From NCBI RefSeq assembly GCF_018221685.1, contig NZ_JAGJTM010000005.1:193501-257500 (forward strand): 64,000 bases of DNA, in the 5' to 3' direction. A program made the translations under genes and the position numbers. The notes beneath the pieces are model-generated. The model did not search any database. It saw nothing but the letters and a program-made list of their open reading frames with translations, and was not told the origin of the DNA. Shown here one piece after another: positions 45,370 through 53,735 of this stretch (positions are counted from its first letter, which is position 1; every line of letters begins with the position of its first letter). The DNA comes from Bombella apis. Lineage in GTDB: Bacteria > Pseudomonadota > Alphaproteobacteria > Acetobacterales > Acetobacteraceae.

Positions 45370-46215
45370 ATGCTGTCCCTCTCCGACTTTTTCGGCTCGC
45401 CTGACCTCGCTGCCCCTCACGGATCGCTGGCCGTACTGACGGGCATGTTTGCCATCATTCTCTGCCGTGTCAGTGCGGTTGTCATGCTGGCACCAGGGCT
45501 GGGTGAAAGCGGAGCACCAGCACGGGTACGGGCCGGCCTCTGCCTGGTAATCACGCTGGCGCTTCTGCCCGTCCTCCAGCAGCGCCTGGTAGCCGTGTCA
45601 GGGGAGGCCCTGCGGATGCCCGCCATGGCTCTCCGACTGATTGCCGGGGAGCTCCTCTGTGGCTTCTTCCTCGGGATGCTGGCCCGGCTGCTGACCATGT
45701 CGCTTGCCATTGCCGGGCAGATCATTGCCGTCTTCACCGGCATGGCCAGTGTCATCCAGACAGACAGCCAGCTTGGGGCCTCCAGCACAGCCGTCAGCCA
45801 CATGACAAGCGCTCTGGCGCCCATCATTCTCTTTTCCACCGGTCTGTACGCCCTGCCCCTGCTGGCGCTGTCCGGTTCCTACACGCTTTTCCCGGCGGGG
45901 CATGTCACAGCCATGATCGTCGGAGACATGGCCACCGACATGACACGGGCTGTCAGCACCAGCTTTCTCATTGCCATGCAGCTGGCAGCCCCCTATCTGC
46001 TGTTGGGCACCCTCTGGCCAGCCATGCTGGGCGTGCTGAACCGCCTCATGCCCTCCATACAGGTCTATTCCCTGGCCATTCCGGCCCAGATTCTGGGAGG
46101 CATCCTGCTCCTGGCCCTGCTGATCCAGATTCTGACAGGCACATGGGCCGAAAAGATGCAGCTCCACCTCTCCACCCTGCCAGGTCTCATCGCTCCCGCC
46201 AGTCCTCCGGTCTGA
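45370..46215 (+). CDS. fliR: Flagellar export apparatus protein FliR
   Basis: Inner-membrane export-gate subunit, 281 residues with about six hydrophobic segments. Family marks are FAIILCRVSAVVMLAPGLGE near the start, IAGELLCGFFLGMLARL, and the C-terminal NRLMPSIQVYSLAIPAQILGG. The ATG directly abuts the fliQ stop. Confidence 0.95.
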   Translation: MLSLSDFFGSPDLAAPHGSLAVLTGMFAIILCRVSAVVMLAPGLGESGAPARVRAGLCLVITLALLPVLQQRLVAVSGEALRMPAMALRLIAGELLCGFFLGMLARLLTMSLAIAGQIIAVFTGMASVIQTDSQLGASSTAVSHMTSALAPIILFSTGLYALPLLALSGSYTLFPAGHVTAMIVGDMATDMTRAVSTSFLIAMQLAAPYLLLGTLWPAMLGVLNRLMPSIQVYSLAIPAQILGGILLLALLIQILTGTWAEKMQLHLSTLPGLIAPASPPV

Positions 46216-46221
46216 CCTCCC

Positions 46222-47328
46222 ATGGCGGAAGAGAATGGCAGTGGCGGTGGTGAAAAGTCACAAGCCCCAACAGAAAAGCGCCTCCAGAAAGCCCGTGAGG
46301 AAGGCAATGTTGCCCAGTCCAAGGAACTGCTGATCCTTGTGGCCCTGGGGACGTTTCTCCTCGTATTCGCCCTGAGCATTCCGGCCTCGGCACGCCAGTT
46401 CATGCATGAGATGAACGGCCTTCTTCTCAATTTCGGCCTTGTCCCCAACGACCCGGCTGCCCTGTATGGTTTCACCCTCCACGCCATCATGGCGGGCCTG
46501 CACCTCATCGCCCCGCTCATGGGCACAGGGGCCTGCGCCATCCTGATGGGCGGCGTGCTCCAGACAGGGTTCCTCTTCCGCCCCGCCGCCCTGAAGCCGG
46601 ATATCAGCCGTCTTTCTCCCCTGAAAGGCATCAAGCGGATTGTCGGCCTCAATAATCTGATCGAGCTGCTCAAGACCATTGCCAAGATCACCGTATTCAG
46701 CCTGATTCTCTACAAGGTTGCCCTTCAGACCGTGTCTCTGGCCCCACAGACAGAACGATGGACAACCTGGCAGCTCGTCAACGCCATGAAGTCATGGTTC
46801 ATCTACGCAGGTTTCATGGTGCTGGCCATACAGTGCATCATCACCGGGCTGGATGAGGTCTGGTCCCGCTATCACCGCTTTTCCAAACTGCGGATGAGCC
46901 TTCAGGACATCAAGGATGAGATGAAGCAGAGCGAGGGTGACCCGCAGATGAAAGCCCGCCTCCGGCAGCTCCGGCTGAGCCGCTCCCGCCGCCACATGAA
47001 AAAAGCCGTGCAGGAAGCCACGGTCATCGTGGTCAACCCGACCCATTATGCAGTTGCCATACGCTATGACCAGCATGACGGGACGGCTCCGCAGATCGTT
47101 GCCAAGGGAACGGACGAACTGGCATTCCGCATCCGTGACATCGCCCGGGAGGCGAAGATTCCTGTCATGTCCAACCCGCCACTGGCACGGGCCCTGCATG
47201 CCTTGCCGCTGGACAGTGAAATCCCCGAAGAATTCTGGAAACCTGTCGCCACCATCATTGCCTACGTCGTACGGCTCAAAACCCCTGGTGCCCGTGCAGC
47301 ACGCCCTGCAGAAGCAGGTCCTTCCTGA
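46222..47328 (+). CDS. flhB: Flagellar export switch protein FlhB
   Basis: Controls the switch from hook to filament export. It has 368 residues: N-terminal ENGSGGGEKSQAPTEKRLQKAREEG signature, four membrane segments, and the cytoplasmic part with the autocleavage motif NPTH (Asn272-Pro273) followed by YAVAIRY. The C-terminal tail after about 350 is short and alanine-rich. It begins six bases after fliR and ends the export operon; flgE follows after about 110 bases. Confidence 0.96.
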   Translation: MAEENGSGGGEKSQAPTEKRLQKAREEGNVAQSKELLILVALGTFLLVFALSIPASARQFMHEMNGLLLNFGLVPNDPAALYGFTLHAIMAGLHLIAPLMGTGACAILMGGVLQTGFLFRPAALKPDISRLSPLKGIKRIVGLNNLIELLKTIAKITVFSLILYKVALQTVSLAPQTERWTTWQLVNAMKSWFIYAGFMVLAIQCIITGLDEVWSRYHRFSKLRMSLQDIKDEMKQSEGDPQMKARLRQLRLSRSRRHMKKAVQEATVIVVNPTHYAVAIRYDQHDGTAPQIVAKGTDELAFRIRDIAREAKIPVMSNPPLARALHALPLDSEIPEEFWKPVATIIAYVVRLKTPGARAARPAEAGPS

Positions 47329-47441
47329 CTTTAACAGCCTGTTCATGAAATAAGCAGGTTATATTTGCTTTTATAAAAAGCGTTTTCTAGGGTTTGCCTA
47401 CAAATAGCCTTAATCATCAGGTCACAGACAAGGATAGAATC

Positions 47442-49199
47442 ATGTCCGGTGTGTTCAATGCACTTACGACGGCTGTCAGCGGCATCAATGCCCAGTCAGA
47501 CGCCTTTACCAACCTGAGCAACAACATCGCCAACAGCCAGACCGTCGGCTACAAGGCCGACACGACATCCTTTGCCGACTTCGTGGCCGGCAACATCACC
47601 GGCAATTCCGCCTCGCAGGCGGAATCCAACACTGTCCAGGCCATTACTGTCCAGCATGTCGACAATTCCGGCACAGCCACCAGCAGCACCAATGGTCTGG
47701 CCATGGACATTTCCGGCAGTGGGATGTTCGTCACCTCCAAGCCGACAGGCGCCGGGACGGCCAATGCCGGTGTCACCAACTTCTCCGAACAGAAATTCTA
47801 CACGAGGAATGGCGACTTCCAGCAGGACAAGAAAGGCTATCTGGTCAACACATCAGGCTATTACCTTGATGGCTACATGGCAGATTCCACCGGTACGCTG
47901 AACAATACCCTCACACCCATCAATGTCAGCAACATCGGCTTCAAGCCCACGGCCACAACAACCATGACACTGAATGCGGCCGTCGGGAAGCTGCCGGCCG
48001 ATTCCACAAACTACACGCCGCAGAGCTATACCACCGCTCCCACCACGACATACGACTCCAGCTCCAATCCACACAAGATCGCCGTGCAGTGGCAGGAGAG
48101 CGACACCAATCCGCTCATCTGGACCGTCTCTGCCTATGATGCTGATGGCAACGGGACCGTCTCTCCGAACAGCTACCAGGTCGCTTTCGACCATTCCGGC
48201 TCCCTGGCCTCCATCACCGACATGCAGACAGGCAAGGCCGTTGGCTCCACCACGGCGGGATCCGCTGCGGAAATCCCCGTCACCGCCCATTACGCCAACA
48301 ATGAAGAGCAGACCATGACGCTCTCTCTCGGCACGATTGGCGGAACCAGCGGTACGACCATGGTGACATCCAACAATTCGGCTGCAACCAACCAGGCCAA
48401 CCCCCTCACCCTTTCCGGCACGAAACTCACCATGCCGGCCACCACGCTCGGCACCACCACCGACAGCCGACAGAGCTACATGAGCTCCCCCCTGACGGTG
48501 AGCAGCACGGACAAGAACGGCACGGCCACCAACACGCCTGTTGCCGTGAAATGGACACAGACAGCCGCCTCCCCGCCCACATGGTCCGTGCAGGCTGTAA
48601 ATCCCTATGACGGCTCCGCCTCCTCTGCCGTGCAGATGGACAAAGCCCATTCCGTCATCTTCAACAAGGATGGCACGATGCAGAGCTTTGATGGCCAGCC
48701 TGTCAGCAAGGGCAGCCCGGTCACGGCAAATCTGACCATCAATGGCAGCAGCTACAGCCTGGACCTTTCCAACGCTTCTCTGACAACCGGCACTTCCACC
48801 GGAGCCGATACCAGTGCCCTGAGCAACGACAGCATCACCTCCGGGACCTACAAGGGTGCGGAGATTGAAAGCGATGGTTCTGTCATGGCGCAGTTCGACA
48901 ACGGTTACAGCCAGCTGATCGGCAAGGTGGCTCTGACGAATTTCAACAACGTCAACGGGCTTCAGGCCGTCGATGGTCAGGCCTATCTGGCCACGGCACG
49001 GTCTGGCACACCCAAGACCGGTTTTGTTGGCGAAAATGGAACGGGCTCACTCGCCGTCGGGTATGTGGAATCCTCCACAACAAACCTGACAGGCGATCTT
49101 TCTGCCCTCATCGTGGCGCAGGAAGCCTACAGCGCCAATACAAAAACCGTCACGACGGCAGACAATCTGCTCCAGCAGACCATCGCCATGAAGCAGTAA
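47442..49199 (+). CDS. flgE: Flagellar hook protein FlgE
   Basis: Forms the hook. From the ATG at 47442 (AAGGATAG upstream) it has 585 residues, well above the 402 of Salmonella FlgE. The N-terminus MSGVFNALTTAVSGINAQSDAF with NLSNNIANSQTVGYKA and the C-terminus with VALTNFNNVNGLQAVDGQAYL and NLTGDLSALIVAQEAYSANTKTV are conserved; the extra length lies in Ser/Thr-rich outer hook domains. The gap upstream of about 110 bases is AT-rich and may have its own promoter. Confidence 0.95.
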   Translation: MSGVFNALTTAVSGINAQSDAFTNLSNNIANSQTVGYKADTTSFADFVAGNITGNSASQAESNTVQAITVQHVDNSGTATSSTNGLAMDISGSGMFVTSKPTGAGTANAGVTNFSEQKFYTRNGDFQQDKKGYLVNTSGYYLDGYMADSTGTLNNTLTPINVSNIGFKPTATTTMTLNAAVGKLPADSTNYTPQSYTTAPTTTYDSSSNPHKIAVQWQESDTNPLIWTVSAYDADGNGTVSPNSYQVAFDHSGSLASITDMQTGKAVGSTTAGSAAEIPVTAHYANNEEQTMTLSLGTIGGTSGTTMVTSNNSAATNQANPLTLSGTKLTMPATTLGTTTDSRQSYMSSPLTVSSTDKNGTATNTPVAVKWTQTAASPPTWSVQAVNPYDGSASSAVQMDKAHSVIFNKDGTMQSFDGQPVSKGSPVTANLTINGSSYSLDLSNASLTTGTSTGADTSALSNDSITSGTYKGAEIESDGSVMAQFDNGYSQLIGKVALTNFNNVNGLQAVDGQAYLATARSGTPKTGFVGENGTGSLAVGYVESSTTNLTGDLSALIVAQEAYSANTKTVTTADNLLQQTIAMKQ

Positions 49200-49226
49200 C
49201 ATCTGCAAGACTTCACACAGGAAAAA

Positions 49227-49257
49227 GGCGCAGAGGGTTCATCCCCCTGCGCCCTTT
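49227..49257. terminator. Bidirectional terminator between flgE and the mucR-like gene
   Basis: GGCGCAGAGGG and CCCCCTGCGCC form a stem with A-run on the left and CTTT on the right, between two converging genes. It is strongest on the minus strand, where five T follow. Confidence 0.8.
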
Positions 49258-49281
49258 CTGCATGGCCCTGGCGTGGCATCC

Positions 49282-49992
49282 TCATGCCTTGATGCGGGAG
49301 CGGCCTTTCTTCTTGCGGTCATAATGGCCAAGACCGGTCCTGGAGGCCTCCAGCTTCTTCATGGCCGAATAGCTCTCACAGGCCATGGGATAATCCGGGG
49401 ACAGCCCCCAATAGACACGATAGCCATCCGGACTCTGGCGATGCTGCCGCTCGATATGGCGCTTCAGCATGCTGAAGGCCCCACCACAATGCAGACAGAT
49501 GATCTCGTCACTGAAAATGGATTCTTCCGGGGCACAGTAAGGTTCATCACGGCTTGCGATCCACTGGCCGGGCTTTTCTTTCACTTCCGGGGACATGCCC
49601 TGCACGAAATGACCGCCAAACCCGTTCACACCGTGGCCTTCATGCTGTGCAGCCAGAGCGGAAAAACCGGCAAAAGAATGGCTGCCTTCCCGCTTCTCCG
49701 ACGCCAGCCCTGCCTCCATCTTGCGGGCAATGATGGCAATCTCATCTGCGGCACTGGCCATGTCATGGATGATACCGACATCTGCAAGGCCAGAAAGGAC
49801 ATGCAGCACGGCACCCGCCCGGTCCGGATAATGGTGGGACAGTTCCAGCAAGGTTTCTGTCATCCCACGCAGACGCTCTGCCTGCCCAACAATATCGCTT
49901 AATGTCTGGGAAGGAGAAAACTCCTGCTGAAACCGTGACAGCAGGCGCCCAATCCCTTTTTCAATAAACGTACTGGCTGGTTGTGATGTCAT
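49282..49992 (-). CDS. Ros/MucR-family zinc-finger regulator with extra N-terminal domain
   Basis: Transcription regulator of 236 residues; usual MucR proteins have about 140. The C-terminal part is clearly Ros/MucR: zinc finger C166-C169-H179-H184 in CLHCGGAFSMLKRHIERQH, then SPDGYRVYWGLSPDYPMAC and a basic tail GHYDRKKKGRSR. Residues 1-150 form a helical N-terminal part with no match I recognise. MucR proteins control exopolysaccharide, flagella and cell-cycle genes in rhizobia, brucellae and Caulobacter, binding AT-rich DNA. Its place between flgE and the glycan/flagellar genes suggests local control of motility or surface genes, which is inference. A ribosome site GAAGGGAG precedes the ATG. 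Confidence 0.85.
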   Translation of the reverse strand: MTSQPASTFIEKGIGRLLSRFQQEFSPSQTLSDIVGQAERLRGMTETLLELSHHYPDRAGAVLHVLSGLADVGIIHDMASAADEIAIIARKMEAGLASEKREGSHSFAGFSALAAQHEGHGVNGFGGHFVQGMSPEVKEKPGQWIASRDEPYCAPEESIFSDEIICLHCGGAFSMLKRHIERQHRQSPDGYRVYWGLSPDYPMACESYSAMKKLEASRTGLGHYDRKKKGRSRIKA

Positions 49993-50327
49993 ATCCCACT
50001 CCCTTCTCCGGCCTATTCCTTAACGCCACATTAAATGATTGTTGCAGCCTTGCCTACAAGACCTTTCATAAGGCCATCACATTAATAAGATCAATACGAT
50101 CCTATTTCAAACAGACAATGCCCATCAATCGGACAGTCATGACCATACTGCCGGAAAAAGCCAAAAAAATGGCCATATGAACATTTTCCGAAAATGGCCT
50201 TTAAAAAAATAAGACCTGCCGGAACAATCCACCGGCAGGTCTCCCCGTAACAGATTGAAAAAAGTAGCCTCCCATGACCATTCACCCCCAAACAGGGATG
50301 ATGCCACTCACAAAGGCAAATACAAGG
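49993..50327. other. AT-rich intergenic region upstream of the mucR-like gene
   Basis: About 335 bases holding the promoter side of the mucR-like gene and, further right, two tandem minus-strand terminator hairpins. An open frame of about 65 codons on the plus strand has no ribosome site and unconvincing composition, so it is not called. Confidence 0.5.
50163..50241 (-). terminator. Two tandem terminator hairpins downstream of the 50328-50588 gene
   Basis: Read on the minus strand, GACCTGCCGG/CCGGCAGGTC (50213-50241) forms a perfect 10-base stem followed by a T-rich run (50203-50209). A second hairpin, GGCCAT/ATGGCC (50171-50199), follows and is again succeeded by seven T (50163-50169). Confidence 0.8.
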
Positions 50328-50588
50328 TCATCCCCCCATGCCATCCACACTGAAGGCCACCATGCCTGCCAGCCCCAGCCCAGCATCCAGAGCCCGCTCA
50401 TAAAGGCCCCTGTCCTGCTCATACCCTGCAACACACATGGCCGGAGGGCCGCAGCGTCTCAGCCTTCTGCCCTGCCGGTCAGCTGAATCCACCATGCTCC
50501 CTTCAGCAAGCGCACGTATATCGGCAAGAAAATCCTTCATACGTCCCTCGGTTTCCGCAGGACAGGAAGAACCAGCTATACGAGGCAT
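50328..50588 (-). CDS. Small protein of unknown function
   Basis: An 86-residue protein from the ATG at 50588, which has AAGGA seven bases upstream. It contains three cysteines (SSCPAE, RRCGPP, AMCVAG), a helical stretch (MKDFLADIRALAEGSM) and a glycine-rich C-terminus (LDAGLGLAGMVAFSVDGMGG). I do not recognise it. Support for it being real comes from the ribosome site and the two terminators just past its stop; there is no homology support. Confidence 0.45.
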   Translation of the reverse strand: MPRIAGSSCPAETEGRMKDFLADIRALAEGSMVDSADRQGRRLRRCGPPAMCVAGYEQDRGLYERALDAGLGLAGMVAFSVDGMGG

Positions 50589-50920
50589 CAGGTAATCCTT
50601 CTCCAAAGTTTTGTCATGGCAGACCTTGTCCTCATATCACGTTACCAAGAACACGGTACATAGGTCGATCATGTCACAGAAATCAGCAAAACCAGCCAGA
50701 AGTCTTTGCGTGCAAAGATAACCGGAGCGCTCATATACATTACTATCGTTAAATATATATTAAACAGCACTCACAGTAAGCATCACATAACCATCACAAA
50801 AGGCCAGAACAAAAATAACACCATGATTTCCCAGCATTTAATACTTTCTAAGCTATCATGACATGAGAAGGTCATAGACTGGCTGCCAGCACAGTGGCCA
50901 CATGATGCAGGAACCGTGAG
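50589..50920. other. AT-rich intergenic region with a near-palindromic TA stretch
   Basis: About 330 bases without a gene, one of the most AT-rich stretches of the window. It includes GTTAAATATATATTAAAC at 50748-50765, nearly symmetric and full of TA steps. Such tracts are typical binding targets of MucR- and H-NS-like proteins, and a mucR-like gene lies nearby. It should hold the promoter of the 50921 gene. Confidence 0.45.
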
Positions 50921-51343
50921 ATGACCCGTTTGCACTGTCCATCCATTGCCATCATTCTTCTTGCCCTGGCCGGCGGGGGCATCCTGCCTGCCAGAGCCCA
51001 GGGATTCTACGGCGGCAGTGAATACCTGCTCAGCCCGCCCCCTCCTCCGCCGCCGCCCACCGGGGAATTCACCCATCTGCCACCGCCCCCACCGCCGCCG
51101 CCATCCTTTTCCGGCACATGGCAGCAGGACCAGTACCGCCAGCAGGGCATACCGGCACCGTGGGCAGCGCCGCTCTGGGGAACGTACCAGACACCCCGTT
51201 ACTCCCGCCAGAATGGCTGGGACGAACCCGGCTTCATGCCATGGAACACCTACATCCAGACCCAGGCCCCCTATCCCGGCCTGCCCTATCCGCCAGCCCC
51301 ACCAAGCCGGAGCTGCATAGACCAGAACTGTACTGGCCCCTGA
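50921..51343 (+). CDS. Secreted proline-rich protein
   Basis: A 140-residue exported protein. The signal peptide is clear (SIAIILLALAGGGILPARAQ). The mature part has two uninterrupted runs of eight prolines separated by TGEFTHL, then a stretch rich in Gln, Tyr, Trp and Pro, and two cysteines close to the C-terminus (SRSCIDQNC). The proline runs should form rigid polyproline helices, as in proteins spanning the periplasm or binding cell walls. No family is recognised. AGGAACC lies upstream. The glf gene starts 12 bases after its stop, so they are probably co-transcribed. Confidence 0.7.
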   Translation: MTRLHCPSIAIILLALAGGGILPARAQGFYGGSEYLLSPPPPPPPPTGEFTHLPPPPPPPPSFSGTWQQDQYRQQGIPAPWAAPLWGTYQTPRYSRQNGWDEPGFMPWNTYIQTQAPYPGLPYPPAPPSRSCIDQNCTGP

Positions 51344-51355
51344 GACCAGCCTGCC

Positions 51356-52510
51356 ATGCATTTCTGTATCGTCGGTGCCGGATTCAGCGGGGCGGTCACG
51401 GCCCGTCATCTGGCTGAGCGAGGCCACCGCATCACTGTCATTGATGAACGCCCACACAATGGTGGCAACTGCCATACAGCCCGGGACCCGCAGACGGGCA
51501 TCATGCTTCACCATTATGGGCCCCATATCTTCCATACCGCACAGGAAACGGTCTGGCAGTATGTGCAGCGCTTCGGACGGTTTGCCCCCTACATCAATCG
51601 GGTCAAGGCCATCAGCCAGGGGCGGGTTTACACCCTTCCCATCACCCTGCTGACCATCAACCAGTTTTTCGGCAAGACCATGCAGCCCGCAGAAGCCCGG
51701 GAATTCATCCGGCAGCAGGCCGTGCAGGACATGGCTTCATCCCGCAATTTCGAGGAGCAGGCCCTGCACATGATCGGCCCTGCCCTCTATGAGGCCTTCT
51801 TCAAAGGTTACACGACCAAACAGTGGGGCCTGCCCCCGGCGAACCTTCCCGCCGCCATCCTGAAGAGACTGCCGGTACGCTTCAATTACGATGACAACTA
51901 TTTCAGTCATCCCTATCAGGGCATTCCGGTGGAAGGCTATACCACCCTGATCGAAACGATTCTCACCCATCCCCGCATCACCGTACGGCTGAACACGTCT
52001 TTCGAAACATTCCAGTCCTGCAACAGCATGGACCATACACTCTATACTGGCCCGCTGGACCGCTATTTCAGCTTCTGCCATGGCCGTCTTGGCTATCGCA
52101 CGCTGGATTTTGAACGAATCGATGCGAAAGGTGACTATCAGGGGACGGCGGTCATCAATTACTGCGACGAATCCATCCCCTATACCCGCATCAGCGAGCA
52201 CAAGCACTTCGCCCCCTGGGAGGCCGCACGCTTCAGCAGGACAGTCTGCTTCCGTGAATATAGCCGCCTGGCCGGGCCGGAAGATGCCCCCTATTACCCC
52301 ATAAGGCTGGCAGGCGAGACAGCCATGCTGAACCGCTATGTCCGCACGGCCATGACTGCCCGAAACGTCTCTTTCCTCGGGCGGCTAGGGACCTACCGTT
52401 ATCTGGACATGGATGTCACCATTGGTGAGGCTCTTGCGGCCTGCCAGATCATGGACGACCATCTCGCCGAGGGCAGGCCACTGCCAGTCTTTTTCACCAA
52501 TCCGCTCTGA
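51356..52510 (+). CDS. glf: UDP-galactopyranose mutase
   Basis: FAD enzyme that converts UDP-galactopyranose to UDP-galactofuranose, the donor for galactofuranose in surface glycans. It has 384 residues, the usual size. The FAD-binding motif is VGAGFSGAVTARHLAERGH, followed by DERPHNGGNCHTA, HHYGPHIFHT, YTTKQWG, RLPVRFNYDDNYF, TGPLDRYF and, near the end, GRLGTYRYLDMDVTIGEAL; all are conserved in Glf. It is a cytoplasmic enzyme placed in the flagellar region, next to a secreted proline-rich protein and opposite flaF. No galactofuranosyltransferase is certain, but two transferase-like genes lie within 11 kb. Confidence 0.94.
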   Translation: MHFCIVGAGFSGAVTARHLAERGHRITVIDERPHNGGNCHTARDPQTGIMLHHYGPHIFHTAQETVWQYVQRFGRFAPYINRVKAISQGRVYTLPITLLTINQFFGKTMQPAEAREFIRQQAVQDMASSRNFEEQALHMIGPALYEAFFKGYTTKQWGLPPANLPAAILKRLPVRFNYDDNYFSHPYQGIPVEGYTTLIETILTHPRITVRLNTSFETFQSCNSMDHTLYTGPLDRYFSFCHGRLGYRTLDFERIDAKGDYQGTAVINYCDESIPYTRISEHKHFAPWEAARFSRTVCFREYSRLAGPEDAPYYPIRLAGETAMLNRYVRTAMTARNVSFLGRLGTYRYLDMDVTIGEALAACQIMDDHLAEGRPLPVFFTNPL

Positions 52511-52526
52511 AGGGCGGGAAGGCGTT

Positions 52527-52898
52527 TCAGCCCTCCTGAATGGCCATTTCCAGCCCGTCCAGCACGTTGCGGGCTGTCTCTATGAGGGGAGCAAGGCTGA
52601 GCGTGGGGTCCAGCATGGCCCGTATGCCATACTTCTGGGCCTGATCGGCCATCCGGGCAAAAAGAAGCCTGTCTTCCGTCTCGACCATGCCAGCTTCCAC
52701 CGCATTGGCACGCTGGATGAGCGACCAGAGACGCTGATTCTTCGCGATGACCTGATTCCGCGTGATGACATCCGTCTCATGGGCCACGCTTTCCAGCATG
52801 GCAATCAGCCTGCGGAAACATTCCGCATCCGCTTCCCTGTCCGACAGAGACGAACTGGCCGCCATACGATAAGCGTTCATGGCGTTGTTCTGATACAT
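52527..52898 (-). CDS. flaF: FlaF-like flagellar biosynthesis regulator
   Basis: A 123-residue helical protein. FlaF helps flagellin synthesis and export in Caulobacter and relatives, opposite to FlbT. The pattern MNAYRMAASSSLSDREADAECF near the start, and VIAKNQRLWSLIQRA, where FlaF has N-x-x-LW, support the call; the C-terminal helix ends in VLDGLEMAIQ. It is somewhat longer and more divergent than Caulobacter FlaF. No flbT or flagellin gene lies in the window. It starts 84 bases after flgD ends, same strand. Confidence 0.7.
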   Translation of the reverse strand: MYQNNAMNAYRMAASSSLSDREADAECFRRLIAMLESVAHETDVITRNQVIAKNQRLWSLIQRANAVEAGMVETEDRLLFARMADQAQKYGIRAMLDPTLSLAPLIETARNVLDGLEMAIQEG

Positions 52899-52982
52899 GC
52901 TCCCTCACAACCTCCCGTTCCATCCGGCAGGCAGCCAATACGTCGTGGCTGCCTGCCCTGTTCATGCATCATCAGGCGTGGT

Positions 52983-53708
52983 TCAGCTTGTGGCCTGCAC
53001 GCTGGAGAGCGGAACCTCAGCCCCACCCATCATGACATTCATGCCCGTGCTGGTCTTCTTCATCCCCGTGACCGTGCCACGCACGGCAAAGGGCACGTCA
53101 GCCGTATTGCCCCGGCTGTCCACACTCTTCACCGCCACGCTATAGGCCCCATCACTGAGGGTCGTGCCATTGTCGTCCTTGCCATCCCAGTTCCAGGATG
53201 TCTGGCCGCCATCCGCCCGCACCACGTCGTGATAGACCACCTGCCCGGCACTGTTGGCCACGGAAATGCCAACCATCTGGCCCGCTCCTGCCTGGAAGGA
53301 CAGACCAGCCGAACCGGACTGCAGGGGCAGCGTGGACCCGGAAGCACTGACCTGCCGCCCGACCAGCCCCTTGTCCTGCGTCAACTGGGCTGTCTCATTC
53401 AGAGAAATGAGGGTGTTGAGGTTGCTGTTTGTCTGGACCTGCTGCTCCACACTGGAGAACTGCGCCAACTGGGCTGCCATGTTCTCCGTATTCATCGGGC
53501 TGCTGGGGTCCTGATGCTTCAGCTGGGCTGTCAGAAGGGTCAGGAAGTTGTTTTCATTCTTTGCCATCGAGGCAAAGGCACCTTCCGTGGTCCCTGCGGA
53601 TGACCCGCTCTGCCCGGCGCCGGAGAGGGACGCTGCCCCACTGCGGGCGGCGCTGTCTGTCGCCTGCTGCAAGGCCAGAAGATTGTTGGAAGACAGTGAA
53701 TTCACCAT
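52983..53708 (-). CDS. flgD: Flagellar hook assembly (scaffolding) protein FlgD
   Basis: Hook cap needed for hook assembly, 241 residues. The N-terminal FlgD motif NFLTLLTAQLKHQDPSSPMN followed by AQFSSVEQQVQTN is diagnostic, and the C-terminal part has the Fn3/tudor-like beta domain with WNWDGKDDNGTTLSDGAY. AAGGAGAACC precedes the ATG. It follows fliK by 27 bases, forming the usual hook-length operon. Confidence 0.95.
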   Translation of the reverse strand: MVNSLSSNNLLALQQATDSAARSGAASLSGAGQSGSSAGTTEGAFASMAKNENNFLTLLTAQLKHQDPSSPMNTENMAAQLAQFSSVEQQVQTNSNLNTLISLNETAQLTQDKGLVGRQVSASGSTLPLQSGSAGLSFQAGAGQMVGISVANSAGQVVYHDVVRADGGQTSWNWDGKDDNGTTLSDGAYSVAVKSVDSRGNTADVPFAVRGTVTGMKKTSTGMNVMMGGAEVPLSSVQATS

Positions 53709-53735
53709 GTGGTTCTCCTTCCGAGATGATGCATG

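Noticed and set aside
49983..50180. Possible 65-residue gene on the plus strand before the tandem hairpins
   Set aside because: No ribosome site, starts inside the mucR-like start region, and ordinary AT-rich composition.
51040..51105. Two CCG/CCC-rich tracts considered as a repeat array or CRISPR-like structure
   Set aside because: They encode the two proline runs of a secreted protein and have no spacer-repeat pattern.
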